Below are positions 34,583 through 46,243 of a stretch of 64,000 nt of DNA, piece by piece (position 1 is the first letter of the stretch; every line of letters begins with the position of its first letter). Under the pieces are notes generated by a model. That model ran no database searches. It saw nothing but the letters and a program-made list of their open reading frames with translations, and had not been told where the DNA came from. This stretch comes from Monosporascus cannonballus (taxonomy: Eukaryota > Ascomycota > Sordariomycetes > Xylariales): assembly GCA_004154925.1 (NCBI GenBank), contig QJNS01000041.1, forward strand, positions 232,237 to 296,236. Direction: 5' to 3'. Made by a program: the position numbers and the translations under genes.

Positions 34583-34858
34583 TCAGGCTGCTATGTCATG
34601 AGGGCAATGACACCAATGATCTACGTTCTTCGGGACGTCGTGCGGGCAGGGGCAAAAGTGGTCAAGCTGGTGCTTGCTCACTCGGTCCGCCATCGGACAC
34701 CAGTGACTGACGAGCCCCGAGGTCCCGTGGATGGGACAATATAGATATCCAGTGTCTCTGCACCCCTGAGGCTGAGAGGGCTTCCCCTGAGGTGACGCCT
34801 TGGGAGAATCGTCCTGGCTCCCCATCTCGGAGGTCGTGTTCGATGTGGTGTGTCTCAT
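34583..34858 (-). CDS. candidate 91-aa Cys/His-repeat protein
   Basis: Single-exon ORF with ATG at 34858, not a family I recognise. After a Ser/Thr/Gln-rich start of 32 residues there are three spaced units of about 14-15 residues: LVSHWCPMADRV (49-60), QLDHFCPCPHDV (64-75) and NVDHWCHCPHDI (78-89), plus a preceding YCPIHG. The His-Trp/Phe-Cys core could bind metal. The upstream 70 bases are A/C-rich like a fungal 5' untranslated leader. Its moderate length and lack of a known homologue keep this uncertain. It could also be a captured fragment. Confidence 0.4.
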   Translation of the reverse strand: MRHTTSNTTSEMGSQDDSPKASPQGKPSQPQGCRDTGYLYCPIHGTSGLVSHWCPMADRVSKHQLDHFCPCPHDVPKNVDHWCHCPHDIAA

Positions 34859-35665
34859 TGTTTTCTGGATTATGGTGGTGACTCTTTGTTCGTGTTGTAT
34901 GTAGATTTATTCTATTTTTGGCCTTGGGCCCCCCCGGTGTTTGACACTTCTCCCCTCCAGATGGCTGGGAAGTGTCGGGCCGCACCCACCCTTATATCAT
35001 TGCTTTAAGTTGGTGCCCAGCTTTGTCAGTATACCTCCGTAACAACGGATTTGTATTTCTGCTGCTGCGAACAATGCTTTAGTAAATCCTATGCATACAA
35101 CCGAAAGGTGAGGGCGCCCCCACCCCCGCAAACTACCAGGAATAAACGAATTGTTTCCTTTAGAACCAAGTTGCCTCCTAGCTAGCCGATGGCCACCAGA
35201 GCGGTTGAAAGTGACCAGATTGAAGCTAAGAAAGAACAACAGGGCTACATCTTACGTCTCTCGCTGAACTGTCTTTTAGATACGCGTACTTCACGATTGT
35301 GTCCTTTGTTCTCAAGCTAACCTAAGTCTTCTTTGAACTGTGAACACCGAGAGTGAGTCGAAAACATTAGTCAACTCATCTATCAATTAGCTATGTGCCA
35401 TAGCTTCATTTTTTTATAAATATGACCTCTGTGACTATTCGCTACCTCAAGAACGACAACATTGAATTCTTCTTTCAGACCCGGATGTGAGTGTCACTTT
35501 CTTTTAGTGTCTACGCCAATGTTATATTCTCCATTACGCTATGTAATTGGGCTCCACGGGGTCGCCTACACCAAGTGAGAATATACGCCTGCCTACCTAC
35601 GTAAAGTTCTCTAAGACAATACGTCCGAAGGAATGAACTAGGGAAATAGCACTACATCTCTAACC
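34859..35665. other. intergenic spacer
   Basis: Putative promoter of the 91-aa ORF on one side and of the broken membrane-protein gene on the other. No repeats or RNA genes are seen. Confidence 0.45.
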
Positions 35666-36292
35666 ATGGATACATTATCACAGTGGCACGAGACCATATT
35701 CTTCCTTTATCTCCTTGTGGGTCACTACATTGTATTGCTCGATATAGAAGACACTATCGCGAGACTGGTGATTTCGCTTTCGCTGCCAACTGCGATATAT
35801 GCACTTCTACGTGGCCCTCCTGGGAGAGCGATAAAGGACCCCACTCTTTCTCGCACCTTCTTCTCGCAACTACTGGTTTGCGGGAACCTTTTCACTCGGG
35901 AAACCTTCACTTCATGCCTCGCCCACCTGAGAGAACGTCTCAACGCCATCAGCTGGCCTAGCTCTCGGAACCCTGGACCCGCCGCCCCTCCGAATCCGGC
36001 CCCAGCCCCAGCCGACCCCCCTCCTCAGCGACTCCCAACAGCCGCCGACAACATCGCCACCATACGTCGGCGGGCCGAGCGCATCGCGGACCTGGAGCGG
36101 CAGCTGCAGCGGATGGGCGAGTACTGCTTCGAGCGCGGCGAGCTCTCGCGGCGAGCTCTCGCGGCGGACCTGGGAGGGGTTCAGCGACATCTACAGCGAG
36201 CTGCTGTTCCAGCTGCACCGCGAGGTCACGCCGTCGGGCACGCCCCTGCTCCTCTCCATTCGTTTCGCCCCTTATGGATCACATACTGCTTA
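35666..36292 (+). pseudogene. membrane/coiled-coil protein gene with a 13-bp frameshifting duplication
   Basis: The frame starts at an ATG in good context (ACCATGG). The first 50 residues are hydrophobic (FFLYLLVGHYIVLL and LVISLSLPTAIYALL), suggesting one or two membrane segments. A Pro/Ala-rich linker and a charged helix follow (IRRRAERIADLERQLQRMGEYCFERGELSRR). At 36135-36166 the unit GCGGCGAGCTCTC is present twice and in part a third time. If one 13-bp unit is ignored, the helix continues as TWEGFSDIYSELLFQLHREV with the same G/C-ending codons; as it stands the frame shifts and reaches Arg/Ala-rich nonsense. I do not recognise the family. It could be a genuine recent knockout or a misassembly of the repeat. 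Confidence 0.5.
36135..36166. repeat. 13-bp tandem duplication
   Basis: Unit GCGGCGAGCTCTC at 36135-36147 and 36148-36160, followed by the first six bases of a further unit. It lies inside the coding helix of the preceding gene and shifts its frame by one. Confidence 0.9.
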
Positions 36293-36911
36293 GGGTTTAT
36301 CTCACGAGTTATCAAATCGGTAACGCAGTTTTGTTTGCCTAGGGGTGTGTGTTTCTTCTCTGGGTCTATGTTCATCTATGTACGACACGTACTTCTTACT
36401 TGCCACCTGGACTTCTTGCAGTCTCTGGCAACCTCGGATCTACTCCGCATGCCCAGATAATTCTGATGAAAACGTCCTCACAATGAATCTCCTAAGATCA
36501 GCGGCACATCTTGACAAGAAGACAACCGCCTAGGCGAAGAACGTGGGATGCACAAAAGAGATTTATCTTTTTCTCGTATTGAGTCCATTGATAAAGCCGG
36601 CAGCAACATTAAACTAAAGCGATTTCTGGACCTGCCTTCAGCCCCCACAAAAGCAACAGCTCCGCTGGACTACGGGCATTGCTTGCGCGCGCTCCAACGA
36701 TCCGCGTTCACTGTCCATTTCCTCTCAGACGTAGATACCTTTTCTTTTTACCGATGCCAGACGATCCATCATGTTACATGTATAAATACAGTGCCCGTTT
36801 GCTGGACCCCGCTGCTACATCCTCAAGTTGCTACCGTGGGGAAATCCCATGATAAATAATAGGATGTCTCCGATATTGTGCTGAATTGTTGCTTTTTAAT
36901 GCAAGGGCCAA
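36293..36911. other. intergenic spacer
   Basis: Lies between the broken gene and the MLP1 stop codon. A candidate acceptor TTCTTGCAG at about 36420 hints that the upstream gene once had a further exon. Nothing else is seen. Confidence 0.4.
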
Positions 36912-39900
36912 TCATTGTTGACCCCCACCTCGAGCTCTCTTCGTACCGTTGCCGGCCTCGGAGTCGTTGCGGGGTCGCTTACTCCCAGGCTGGAAGTTCT
37001 CTGCCGAGGCGTTTAGACTGGCACGGCCTTGCTGCCCACCACCACGGCCTCCACCACGGCCACGGGCACCGCCGCGGCCCCGGTGGCCTGTTGCTGATGG
37101 CATGGGTAGCCCAGTGGGCTTTGGTATACCGCTAGTCTGAGGTGCTGCTGTAGTAGTGTGTGCTGGAAATGCTAATGCGGTCAGCTGATCATTCTTCTGT
37201 AACTCTTGCTGTATTGAGCGATATACGGAGCGGGACGTACGAGATGGTTTTTCTGCAGCTGGAGGAGCGGATGATTGTACCAGAGTTGGTGGCTGAGTCG
37301 GTGCCGCAGCAGGTGCGGTGGGTGTTGCGATAGGTACCGTAGCTGCCGTAGTGGCTGGTGTCGCCGCTGGCGTCGCCGCTGGTGTCGCCGCTGTGGCAGT
37401 TTGTTTGGGGGCGGCTTGCTGCGGCGGGGGCGGTTTCGCATCCTTCGCTTCATTCCATACCTCCCCTACTGGGCGTTCAGGAGTCTCCTTTGCAGCCTTC
37501 TCCACAACCGATAGCTTCGCATTGGCGGCTCTGGTCCTATTTTCGGCCATGTTGAGCTGTAGGTTGCTCTTAGACGATGCCAGTTTCGTTGCCTGTTCGC
37601 GAGCTTGGGTAACCTTCTGTTCCCATTCTGCTTTGAGCGTCGGCTCCAATTCCTCCCGTAACTTTTTCGCTTCGGCGGCGAGCTTGTTCCTAACGTTACT
37701 TTGCACGATACCCTTGACCGTCGCGTTATTCGACAGGAAATCGCGTATCTCCTTGTCATTGAGACCATTAAGATCTGGGAGAGAGGTGGTAGGAGTTCCA
37801 GCTGGAGTTGCCGAGGGAGCTTGTTTGACTGGCGTCGCGGGTGGTCTGTTCGATCCACTTGCGTGTTCCGCCTCCCATATCTTACGCTCTTGTTCCATGC
37901 GGAGCTTGAAGTCAGACTCCATCTTCTCCTTCTCCTGGTTCAGCTGGGTTTTCTCTGTCTCCATCTGGGCTTTGTAGTCGTTGAGGCGCTTGTTCAGGGA
38001 CTCTTTCATCTTGTCACTCCTGGCCTTGACGGTTGCGTTAATGCTCTCCTCCGCTTCTTTAGCCTTGGTTTCGTACTCGACGGCTTTGGCTTCTAACGCC
38101 GCTATCTTCTCCTCGAAGGCTTTGCGCTCAGCATCCGAAAGCGGTACGGCTGCTGCGGGTCGAGCTGTAGTTGCGTCACCGCCGATCTCCATTGACACGT
38201 CACCATTTGTCGTCCGCGTCTGGGCGTTGGCAAGAGCCTGATCTCTCTCGGCAATGGCCGACGCGAGTTGGGTGCGCACGCTCTGCAGTTCTTCCTCAAT
38301 GGATGCCTTCTGCGATCTGATATCATCAAGCTCTGCTCGTGCCTCATTGAGTTGATTCTGGAGATCGGATACTGCTTGCGGATCGGATAGATCGGACTGG
38401 GCCGGCTGGGGAGCAACCGGTGGCGTGGCGTTCTTCTTAGCCTCCTCTTTAAGAGACTCGACTTGGCGCTTGAATGCATTGAGCTGCTCTTCTAAGCCAG
38501 CGCGCTCCTTCTTCCCGGCCTCGAGCTCTTCCCTGGTGATTGAGAGATGGCCGTTTGCGTCGTTTAGCTGGGTCTGTAGTTGATCCCTCTCCCCGGCCAC
38601 CTCGTTCTTTTGTGCCATAAGACTCCTCGCCTTCTCTTTTGCAGAGTTGATGAGCTTCTCGCGGGTGGCCTGCCAGCTGCTCTCCTTCTCCTCAAGAGTC
38701 TTCTCTAGTTGCTGAATCTTTTCTTTGAGTGGGCCTTCAGCTTCTCGGAGTGCGTCTCGTTCCGCCTCGAGGTTCGATACGGTCTGTTTAAGCTCGTCCA
38801 CCTCTGCCGGGTCGCTCCTACCGTGTCTGGAAAGGATATCTTCGGTGCGCTTCTGCCACCTGTCTCTGTCCTCTTGTAGCTGCTTCATCTCGGCGTCCCT
38901 GAAACCCAACTGGCTCTGTAGCTCTTCAATCTGAGCTTCGAGAGGTTGAATGGTAGCTTCCAATTCCTCAACTTTCGTCGTCTTTTCCGCTAGCCGTGCT
39001 TGAGCTTCTCGGGCTTCGGTTCGCAGAGCAGCGCTACTCTCGCGGAAGAGGTTGAGTTCCTCTAGCTTAGCCATGAGGTCCTTCTGGGCAATTGTACTCC
39101 GATCGTTGTCGGCCTGGGCCCGTCGTTCCTGTTCCAACTTGATCCTAGCTTCATCCAACTGAGACTGAGCGTACTCGTATTGCTGTTGGAGCCTCTTGGC
39201 TTCTTGAGCTTTCAGGTCATACTGCACCTCGAGAATTTCCTTTTCACGGCGGAGGTAGTTGCTCAATTCCCGGAATTGATCCTCGCCCGAGCCACTCGGT
39301 TGGGAAGCGATAGCCTCTAGTGGCTCGCCAGCCGAGGCCCGACTCTGCTGTAGCGCTGAGACTTGGGCTGTTACGTTCTCCAGCTGCTGGTGGAGCAGCT
39401 TGTTCTGGGCATTTGCATCGTCACGGCGGGCTCGGAGTTCAGAAAGTTCCTGCTCGAATTTCAGTCGCCTCTCGTCCCAAGATCCTTCGCTTTGTAACAA
39501 CGCGGCCTTTGCGGAGTCGGCTTCAGCTCGAGCAGACGCGGCGGCGGTCTTCAACTGGTTGTATTCAGCACGGAGAGCAGAGAGCGTTTTGGCAGTCTCG
39601 CCGTGCTTCATGACTTCCGCCTCATATGCCTGTTGGGCGTTGGTTGCGATTTCGGCCTGTGCGCGAAGATCTTGCTGATGGAACTGGGAGGAAGCTAAGT
39701 ACCTCTCCTCCTCCTCCTTGAGGCGTTTGATTTCCTCGTCGAGGATCGTCTTCTCCTCTTCGTGACGGCGCATGACGTCGGCCTGGGAATCGCGTAAAGC
39801 TGAGAGCTCATTATTGGATCGGGCCAGCTCAGAGGACAGATCCTCGACTCGCTGCTCGAGCTCCTTGATCGTCGCGTCCTTCGAAGTGAGCCTAGTTTCC

Positions 39901-42900
39901 ATTTCTTGCAGGTACTGCTCCTGCGCGGCGCTCAGTCTCTCAAGCTCTTCTTCAGAGGATCGGCTCAATTCCCTGTATTGGTCCACTTGCGTTTGGGCGT
40001 TCTCTAAGTGAGTCTTCGTAATGTCTAACTCTCGTTTCAAGTCGGCCGCTTCGTGGATGAGTTCCTGGATGCGCTCGTCTGTATCCGCGGATGCAGCACC
40101 TGATTCGGACGCACCGAGCAGGGATCCAGGTCGGGGAGTAGGTCTTGGTTGCAGCCGCTCCGCGCGCTCCTCTGCACTACGCAGCGCTATTGTCAATTCG
40201 TCGACTCTGAGTTGAAGATGCTCCTTGCTCGTCTTCGTGGCGACGAACTCCTCACGGATCTGGCTCAGATTCGCTGTGAGTTCGTCGATTCGCTTTTGAG
40301 ACTGCTTCGCGTCGTACTCCTTTCGATTCTGCAAATTCTTGATTTCTTCTTCTTCCGCTGCCAGCTTCCGCCTGGCAGCATTAAGATCAGCTTCCATGGA
40401 GTCGATCTGGCTCTGGAGACGCCGCTTCGCCTCAGCCTCGCTGAGATCATGCTCATTCTGGAGAGTTTGTTGCGTCGCCAGCAAACCGTTAAGACGACTC
40501 TTCTCTTGTATGTGCTCTTGATTCTCCTTTCTGAGGCGGTCTTGAATCTCGTCCCACAGCTTTTTCTCAGCTTTGAGGTTCGCGTTCTCGTTCCGCATGC
40601 TGTCAGCTGCGCCACGGACCTCAACGATCTCCTCAGTAATCTGCATGACTTGAAGATCCCGTTTAGCGGCGTCCTCCGACATCCTCTGATTTCTCTGCTT
40701 CAGCTCTTTGTTTTCGTTCTGTAGAGCAGCGAAGTTCGACTGTAACATCTGGTATCGTTCCGATGCGAGGGAGAGCTGGCTGGCGATCTTGGCGTTTTCG
40801 GCCTGTAACTTACTCTTCTCCGTTGAAAGCCTGTCAATCTGCTCCTTCATGGTCTGGCGGTCGACAGCTTGCTCGTTCCGGTACTGATCGAAATTCTGCT
40901 GTAGATCCCGAAGCAGAGTCGTGTAATCAGAGTTATCGTCATTCATCGCAGAATTCTGCTCGATGCTAGCGAGGACACCATCTTGAGTCGACTGGCCCAG
41001 AGCGGTGGTCAATTCTTCGGCAGGAGCTCTCGACTCGACTATGCGGCGGAACATATCTCGTTCCTTCATGACTGTGTTCGTCTGAGATCTCAGTGCTCTG
41101 AGCTGATCTTCAAAGAGCTGGAGTTTCTGACGGAGAACAGCGACTTCTTTGTGGTCCTCCAGTGCTTGATTCTTAGCTGCCTCCTCGCTCTCCATCTTCT
41201 CGCCGAGCTCATGGGTTACTCGAAGGAGCTGCTCATTCTTCTCTTGGAGTTCTTGGATATCCTTGAAGACAACTAGACGCTGAAGTATCATACTATTGAC
41301 ATCCGTGGCCTCGTCTGTCGAGGCGCCGTCGAACTGGCCTCTCTCCAGCTTCTGGAGATGCCGTGTCTCGTCGAGGGTAAGCTGGTCATAGCCCTTCTCC
41401 TGACAATGCAGGTTGAACGTGAGCATCTGAATTTGCGCTCCCAGGTCTCTCAATTGGTTCTTCAAAATCCTGACCTCCGCCTGGGCCGTCTCGGCGGCAC
41501 TTTGGGCCTTGCGCGCGGCCTTTGTTGCGTTATCCCGCTCCCGGAAACATTCATCCGACAGAAGAGACATGTTCTTGATTCCCTCATGCAGTCGATCGTT
41601 TTCTGCCTGCAGCTCGTCGATCTCGGGCCCTTTGGCTTCCAACTGCTCCAATACCGCATCAAGCTCCCTGGCATAATCTTCCTTCTTCTGTTGTGCGATT
41701 TCCAGGGCGACCGTCAATTTATTTACTTTTTCCACCATTTCTGTCAAAGTGATCTTCCGGGCAGTGCCTGGAGTCCCCATAGGTGAGGGTGCGCCATACA
41801 ACAATCCGTTCGGTGGTCGGGGTGTCTGTGGCATCGAATTAGGTTGGTCCGCGGCGGCGGTTGAAATCTTTGCACGCATCTCGTGCAGTTCGACTTCAAA
41901 GCTGTCCTTCTTCTCGGAAGCTTCGGCCAAGTCGCTCCTTACGCGTTCCAACTCTTCGTTAATCCGGCGAATTTGATCTTCGCACTCGCGCTTGATCTGC
42001 TCCTCCCTAGCTTCAACTTCTAGCACTCGATTCCGGTGGGTGAGAGTCTGCTGTTCCTTCAGGTCAATCAGCCGGCGCAGATTAGCTATCTCCTCCTGTA
42101 GCCCTTGCTCGTTGCGAGCGGCGGCCTCCTGTAACTGCTGCACCTTCGTCAGGGCCTCATCTGCCTTGCGCTGGGCTTCGTCGAGCCGTTGGCGGAGTTG
42201 TTGTTCGGTCCTCTTGAGCGCCTCGTTTTCGGATCTACTCTCCTCATCGCGGCGTTGGAGTTCCGTAATGCGGGCGTTCTTCTCTTTCCGCAACTTGTTA
42301 AACTCGGCACTCTTGGTCTTGAGCTCGTTCTCGTAGAAGTCGGTACTGCGCTGTGCCATCTCGAAGCGCCGCTGGAGCGCCTGTTCCCGATATTTAGCCT
42401 CATTGAGCTTGTTCTCAGCCTCTTGCACGGCCTGCTGTTGGGCAGCAATCTGTCGGCTGAGGCTTAGGTTCTTTTGATGCTGGGTCTGCAGGTCTTCTGC
42501 CAGGGCGTCGTTCGCCTTGTTTTTAGTGTCGATTATGGCAAGGGAATCGCGGTTGGATGCCTCGAGGGAGGCAACACGGGTGCGTAATCTCTCAAGCTCG
42601 AAATGAGAAGTTGAGCTGGATGACTTGATGGATTGAAGTTCATTTTCGATGGCTTGTCGAGTGGCCTCTGTGTTATGCGCGTCAGCATGAGGAGACAAGA
42701 GCGAGAACGGTGTGTAGGGGAGAGGTTGAAGCCAGATTGTGGAGTTACATACCCTCGTCCTTCAACTTGTTGCGCATTTCCTCGACATCTTTAAGAGCTT
42801 TCGCTGCGGTCTCATTACTCCTATCTCGCTGGGCCTCGGCGGCTCGAATGGAAGTTTCGAGTTGAACCTCCAGCTGTATCTTCTGGGATGATATAGCATC

Positions 42901-43041
42901 ATACTCGTGGCCCCTCGCTGCTACGGCAGAGAGGATGACCTTGACAAGATCGACGCTTGGCTCCGTGACGACGGTGGAGAGATTCTCCTCGGGCATACCT
43001 AGATGGGTAGCCAAGTAACCCAAGTCCACCGCGGCGGCCAT
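36912..43041 (-). CDS. MLP1: MLP1/TPR nuclear-basket nucleoporin
   Basis: Two exons, complement(36912..42667, 42753..43041), 2014 aa. The 85-nt intron has donor GTATGT and acceptor ACACAG, phase 1 (KDE joined to EATRQAIEN). The largest gene of the window. Almost the whole protein from about residue 40 to 1650 is heptad-rich Glu/Gln/Leu coiled coil, as expected for a rod that lines the nuclear basket. The start MAAAVDLGYLATHLGMPE and the later NGLLYGAPSPMGTPGTARKITLTEM are typical of ascomycete homologues. Near 1700 lies the conserved LNDKEIRDFLSNNATVKGIV segment. The tail is Ala/Pro/Thr-rich with the imperfect repeat PAATPAATPA, then an RGG-type segment (GHRGRGGARGRGGG) and basic KRPRNDSE/KRARGGG ends suited to nuclear import and RNA binding. 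The family acts in mRNA export quality control and chromatin anchoring. Complete. Confidence 0.96.
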
Positions 43042-44099
43042 GCTGTCATTAAGTACGTATTTGCCGAATGGGATTCATGAGCGGGTGATTTAGTAATGGC
43101 CGACTTTATCGATGGCGTTGACAGGGACGTAGTTAATCAGTAGTAGAAGAGAAGCAGCTTATTATGGCAGTCTGGGTCAGGATGAGTAGGTAGAGTAGGG
43201 TAGGTAAAGTAGGTACTCGTAACTATGCGGACCTCAGGCTAGGCTAGTAAGGAAATGACGGTGGATGGAACGTCAAGAGGTGCAGGGAGAAAAAAAAGAC
43301 AACCCGACTGTTTTCGTGCCGGTGGGAGAAACTGTGAATCAAATTAATCTAGTTGGTAAAAAGGGAAAGGCGGGCATCACTCAAGAAGTCTGTAGCAGCA
43401 CTGATTCTACGTGCCCAAGTTCCAGAGAGTTTGACCAAGGAAGGAAACCGGGCGGTTCGTTTTCTTTCAAGGCAAAGCTCAAGACACTAACCAGCTGTTT
43501 TCGGAAAGGAAAGCGCGACAAGGCGCCTTCCTTGCCTGGGTAAGTAGCGTGCCTAAGAAGCTTGGACTAGTCTAGTGGCAATGAGTTGTACAGTGTACAC
43601 ATCCCCCTCTGTCTGTCTTCTCTTACTGTACAATCTTCGTCTCATATGTCATAGATCAACTTCGGCAAACGATATATTCACCCTGGCTGGTTATTAAATG
43701 TATTTTCGGCTTCATGTCAGCCAGATTCCGTCTAATACCTACAAGTCTTGACCGCTTGCTGATTGAGACACCAAAACACGTTCAGAAGCTTCGGCAATTC
43801 TCCCAGACAGTTGCTTGATATTGTCTACACAGTTTATATAATCTCAGTCCATTATATCTTTATATAACTGCATTGCATCCCCGCTCTCAGAACTTACAGA
43901 TATTCCCTATAATACAAGTAGAACCGATTTTCAACGCATCTCCCCCGTCATTCTCCCGGCTAACAAGTGACGACCACCACAAGTCTGCGCCTTCTGCCAT
44001 GCGTAGTCTCAAAATGATCACCTCGCTTAAACGTAACCATGCACCGAGCCCAATTGTCCCTGTGTACGTTCTGCATCTCCCAGCCGCGCGCCAGAGTTA
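43042..44099. other. intergenic spacer upstream of MLP1
   Basis: Contains the MLP1 promoter. A 92-codon plus-strand frame at 43265-43543 with Lys/Gly-rich composition is not convincing. No RNA gene or repeat is seen. Confidence 0.5.
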
Positions 44100-46243
44100 T
44101 TACTGTGCGCGCGACTGATATGGGCCACCATCCATCTCGTGATATTGCATGATAGGACCAGCCTGCCACGTGGTTTCCGGCTGGGCATGCATCTCGTGCA
44201 CCTGCGTCGGATGCTGCACCGGCGCTTCGTGGACCGGTTGGCTGGAGGCTCCCTGCGTGCCCGAGGCAGGAGAGTATGCGTTCGTCGTCTGCGAAGGTGA
44301 GGCATTTTGGCCATGCAGTTCCGACATCTGAGGCCCCGGCGACTGGGCATGGAGCTCCGACGCCTGGGCCGTCGGGGACCGGCCATAGAGCTCCGAGGTT
44401 TTCTGCGTTATTGATGCGGGAGAGACGTTATTGGTCCTGGGCGGAGGTTTCGCGTTCAAGCCACTAGGGCTGGGGCTATAGTTAGGCGGCAAACCACCGC
44501 CCGCGGCTACCTCGCCCTTGGCTTTCGTCGATCGCCGCCAGATGAAGAATACGCCAGTGCCGATGAGGGCAAGGCCAACCACCCCACCAATGACACCTCC
44601 TACGATAGCACCCGTGTTCGACGCGGCTGGCCGGCCATTGGGTCCTCCGCTATTAGGTTCGCCACTCGAACCCCCAAAGCCCAAGTTATCAAAACCCGAG
44701 CTATCGGACCCCGAGTCCCCAGATCCGTCGGTGTCGTCGAAACCCGGAGTAGGTTCAGAAGTTTGTGTTGGTCCTGAGAGGCCGGTATTGCCAGCTTCGG
44801 CTGTTGGTGATGCTGTTTCTGATACTGCGGCATATGTTAGCCGTACCTCGCAGGATGCCGCATAGCGTGAATCGTTGACCTACCTGATTCTGTAACACCC
44901 CCTGGGGTCACTTCTGCCTTGGCAGCGCTGCAGTAATAGTCGAGGACCTCGAGGGCCGAAGTGATGTCTTCTGTTGCAGTGGACCCGCACGAAAGTCGCA
45001 CCCTCGAGGTAATAACACTGCTGACGATACGAGATATGCCCTCTTTCAAACAGACGCAGGCCGCTAAGGCTTGAGGGCCATCCGGACAAAGGTCATATGA
45101 TTGCTGAGGGACATATTAGTCAACCGCCTGACAAACCTCAGAGGACACTACGTACACTTTGAACACCGTATGAGACGGCGGAGCCCGCGCAAGGTGCCAG
45201 AGCACTATATTCGTTCAGAGCCGTGATGTAATATGTCACTGCTCGAATTGTCAGTTCTGGCTTTTGGATGAGTGTCAACCTAGGAATGCTTACTATCCCC
45301 CGGCGGGCCAGAGGGCTGGGGAAATGAAGACGTCCCATTATTCAGCCCACAGTACCCCGCGAAGACCGCTTGGGCAGATGAGATGTCGGCGGTATGTGAA
45401 CAATAATACTTTACACTAGTGTTGATGCCTTGGCTAATAACCAACGAGTTCTGGTTCTTGTTGCACGCGCACGTAGCGAGATGGCTGGCGTCCGTAGGAC
45501 ACAAGCTGTACGTCTTTCACAGATGGTCAGTAATCGGCTAGGAGATGTCGCGGAGACTCACCATAGTCCTAAATCAATCATAGCATTAGCGAATACGAAC
45601 GATGATTCCAAGAGGGATGCGCCTACCCCATAGCTCTCGAAACCCCAGACCGTGCGCAGGGCGCAAGCTCTTGATATGCCGGCAGGTCGACGATGTACTC
45701 TGAGACTGGTTCTGCCGGTTCTGGGAACGGGGTGATATCTGCTTGGCTGCAGTACGCGCTCAGCACGCTTGCCGCACTCGCTTGGTCATCGGACGCAGTC
45801 CCGCCGCAGCTATAACTGACTGAGCTTGATATCTCGCGAGAAATAGACGCTAAGTTATTGTTCTTGGTGCAGATGCATGACTGCAACTCCTCGACGGCCT
45901 CCGGACAGCTGTCTTGCGTTTGTGACTGGACATTACCCGAGACAGCGCTTGCTGCACAAGGGGCCTAAGTCCTGTCAGCGGGTTTATCTCTGGCCAAAGA
46001 AGACAGCACGCTAGATTGCCTTCCAGCCAGAGAGTATATTACGTATCCATCATCATTTGTCCCCCTTCCTGAGCACCACCTCTCAACACAAGGTTGATCG
46101 GGCCTCGGTCGAGTCCGCACCGGAAGGAACCCACTTACTAGCATGGTAAATATCGAGAGATCTGTGACATAGACGACCTCCTGAGCCGCCGCGATAGATA
46201 TGCCTAGATAGGCGAACGCGATCAAGCTCCATAACCTCGTCAT
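44100..46243 (-). CDS. cell-surface protein with three eight-Cys-type domains and one membrane span
   Basis: Seven exons, complement(44100..44824, 44884..45103, 45156..45238, 45294..45513, 45562..45568, 45627..45964, 46139..46243), 565 aa. All introns are GT-AG (174, 58, 48, 55, 52 and 59 nt) and every junction restores family sequence. The ATG at 46243 opens a signal peptide (about 1-21, ending AAAQ). Three repeats follow, each of the form LAPCAxSAVS, then CP...L..C.C, a helix with SV..SC or VKYYC, and a final YC; they recall CFEM/eight-cysteine secreted domains. The joins YYITALNEYSALAPCA and GVQSQSYDLCP are typical. A Gly/Ser/Asp stalk leads to one membrane helix (about 397-420, AIVGGVIGGVVGLALIGTGVFFIW) and a cytoplasmic tail with SELYGRSP/SELHAQSP/SELHGQNA repeats. 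This is an uncharacterised Sordariomycete family; sensing or adhesion is only inference. One exon is just 7 nt. Confidence 0.88.

Noticed and set aside
43265..43543. 92-codon plus-strand ORF upstream of MLP1
   Set aside because: Lys/Gly-rich with unremarkable codon use and no similarity known to me.
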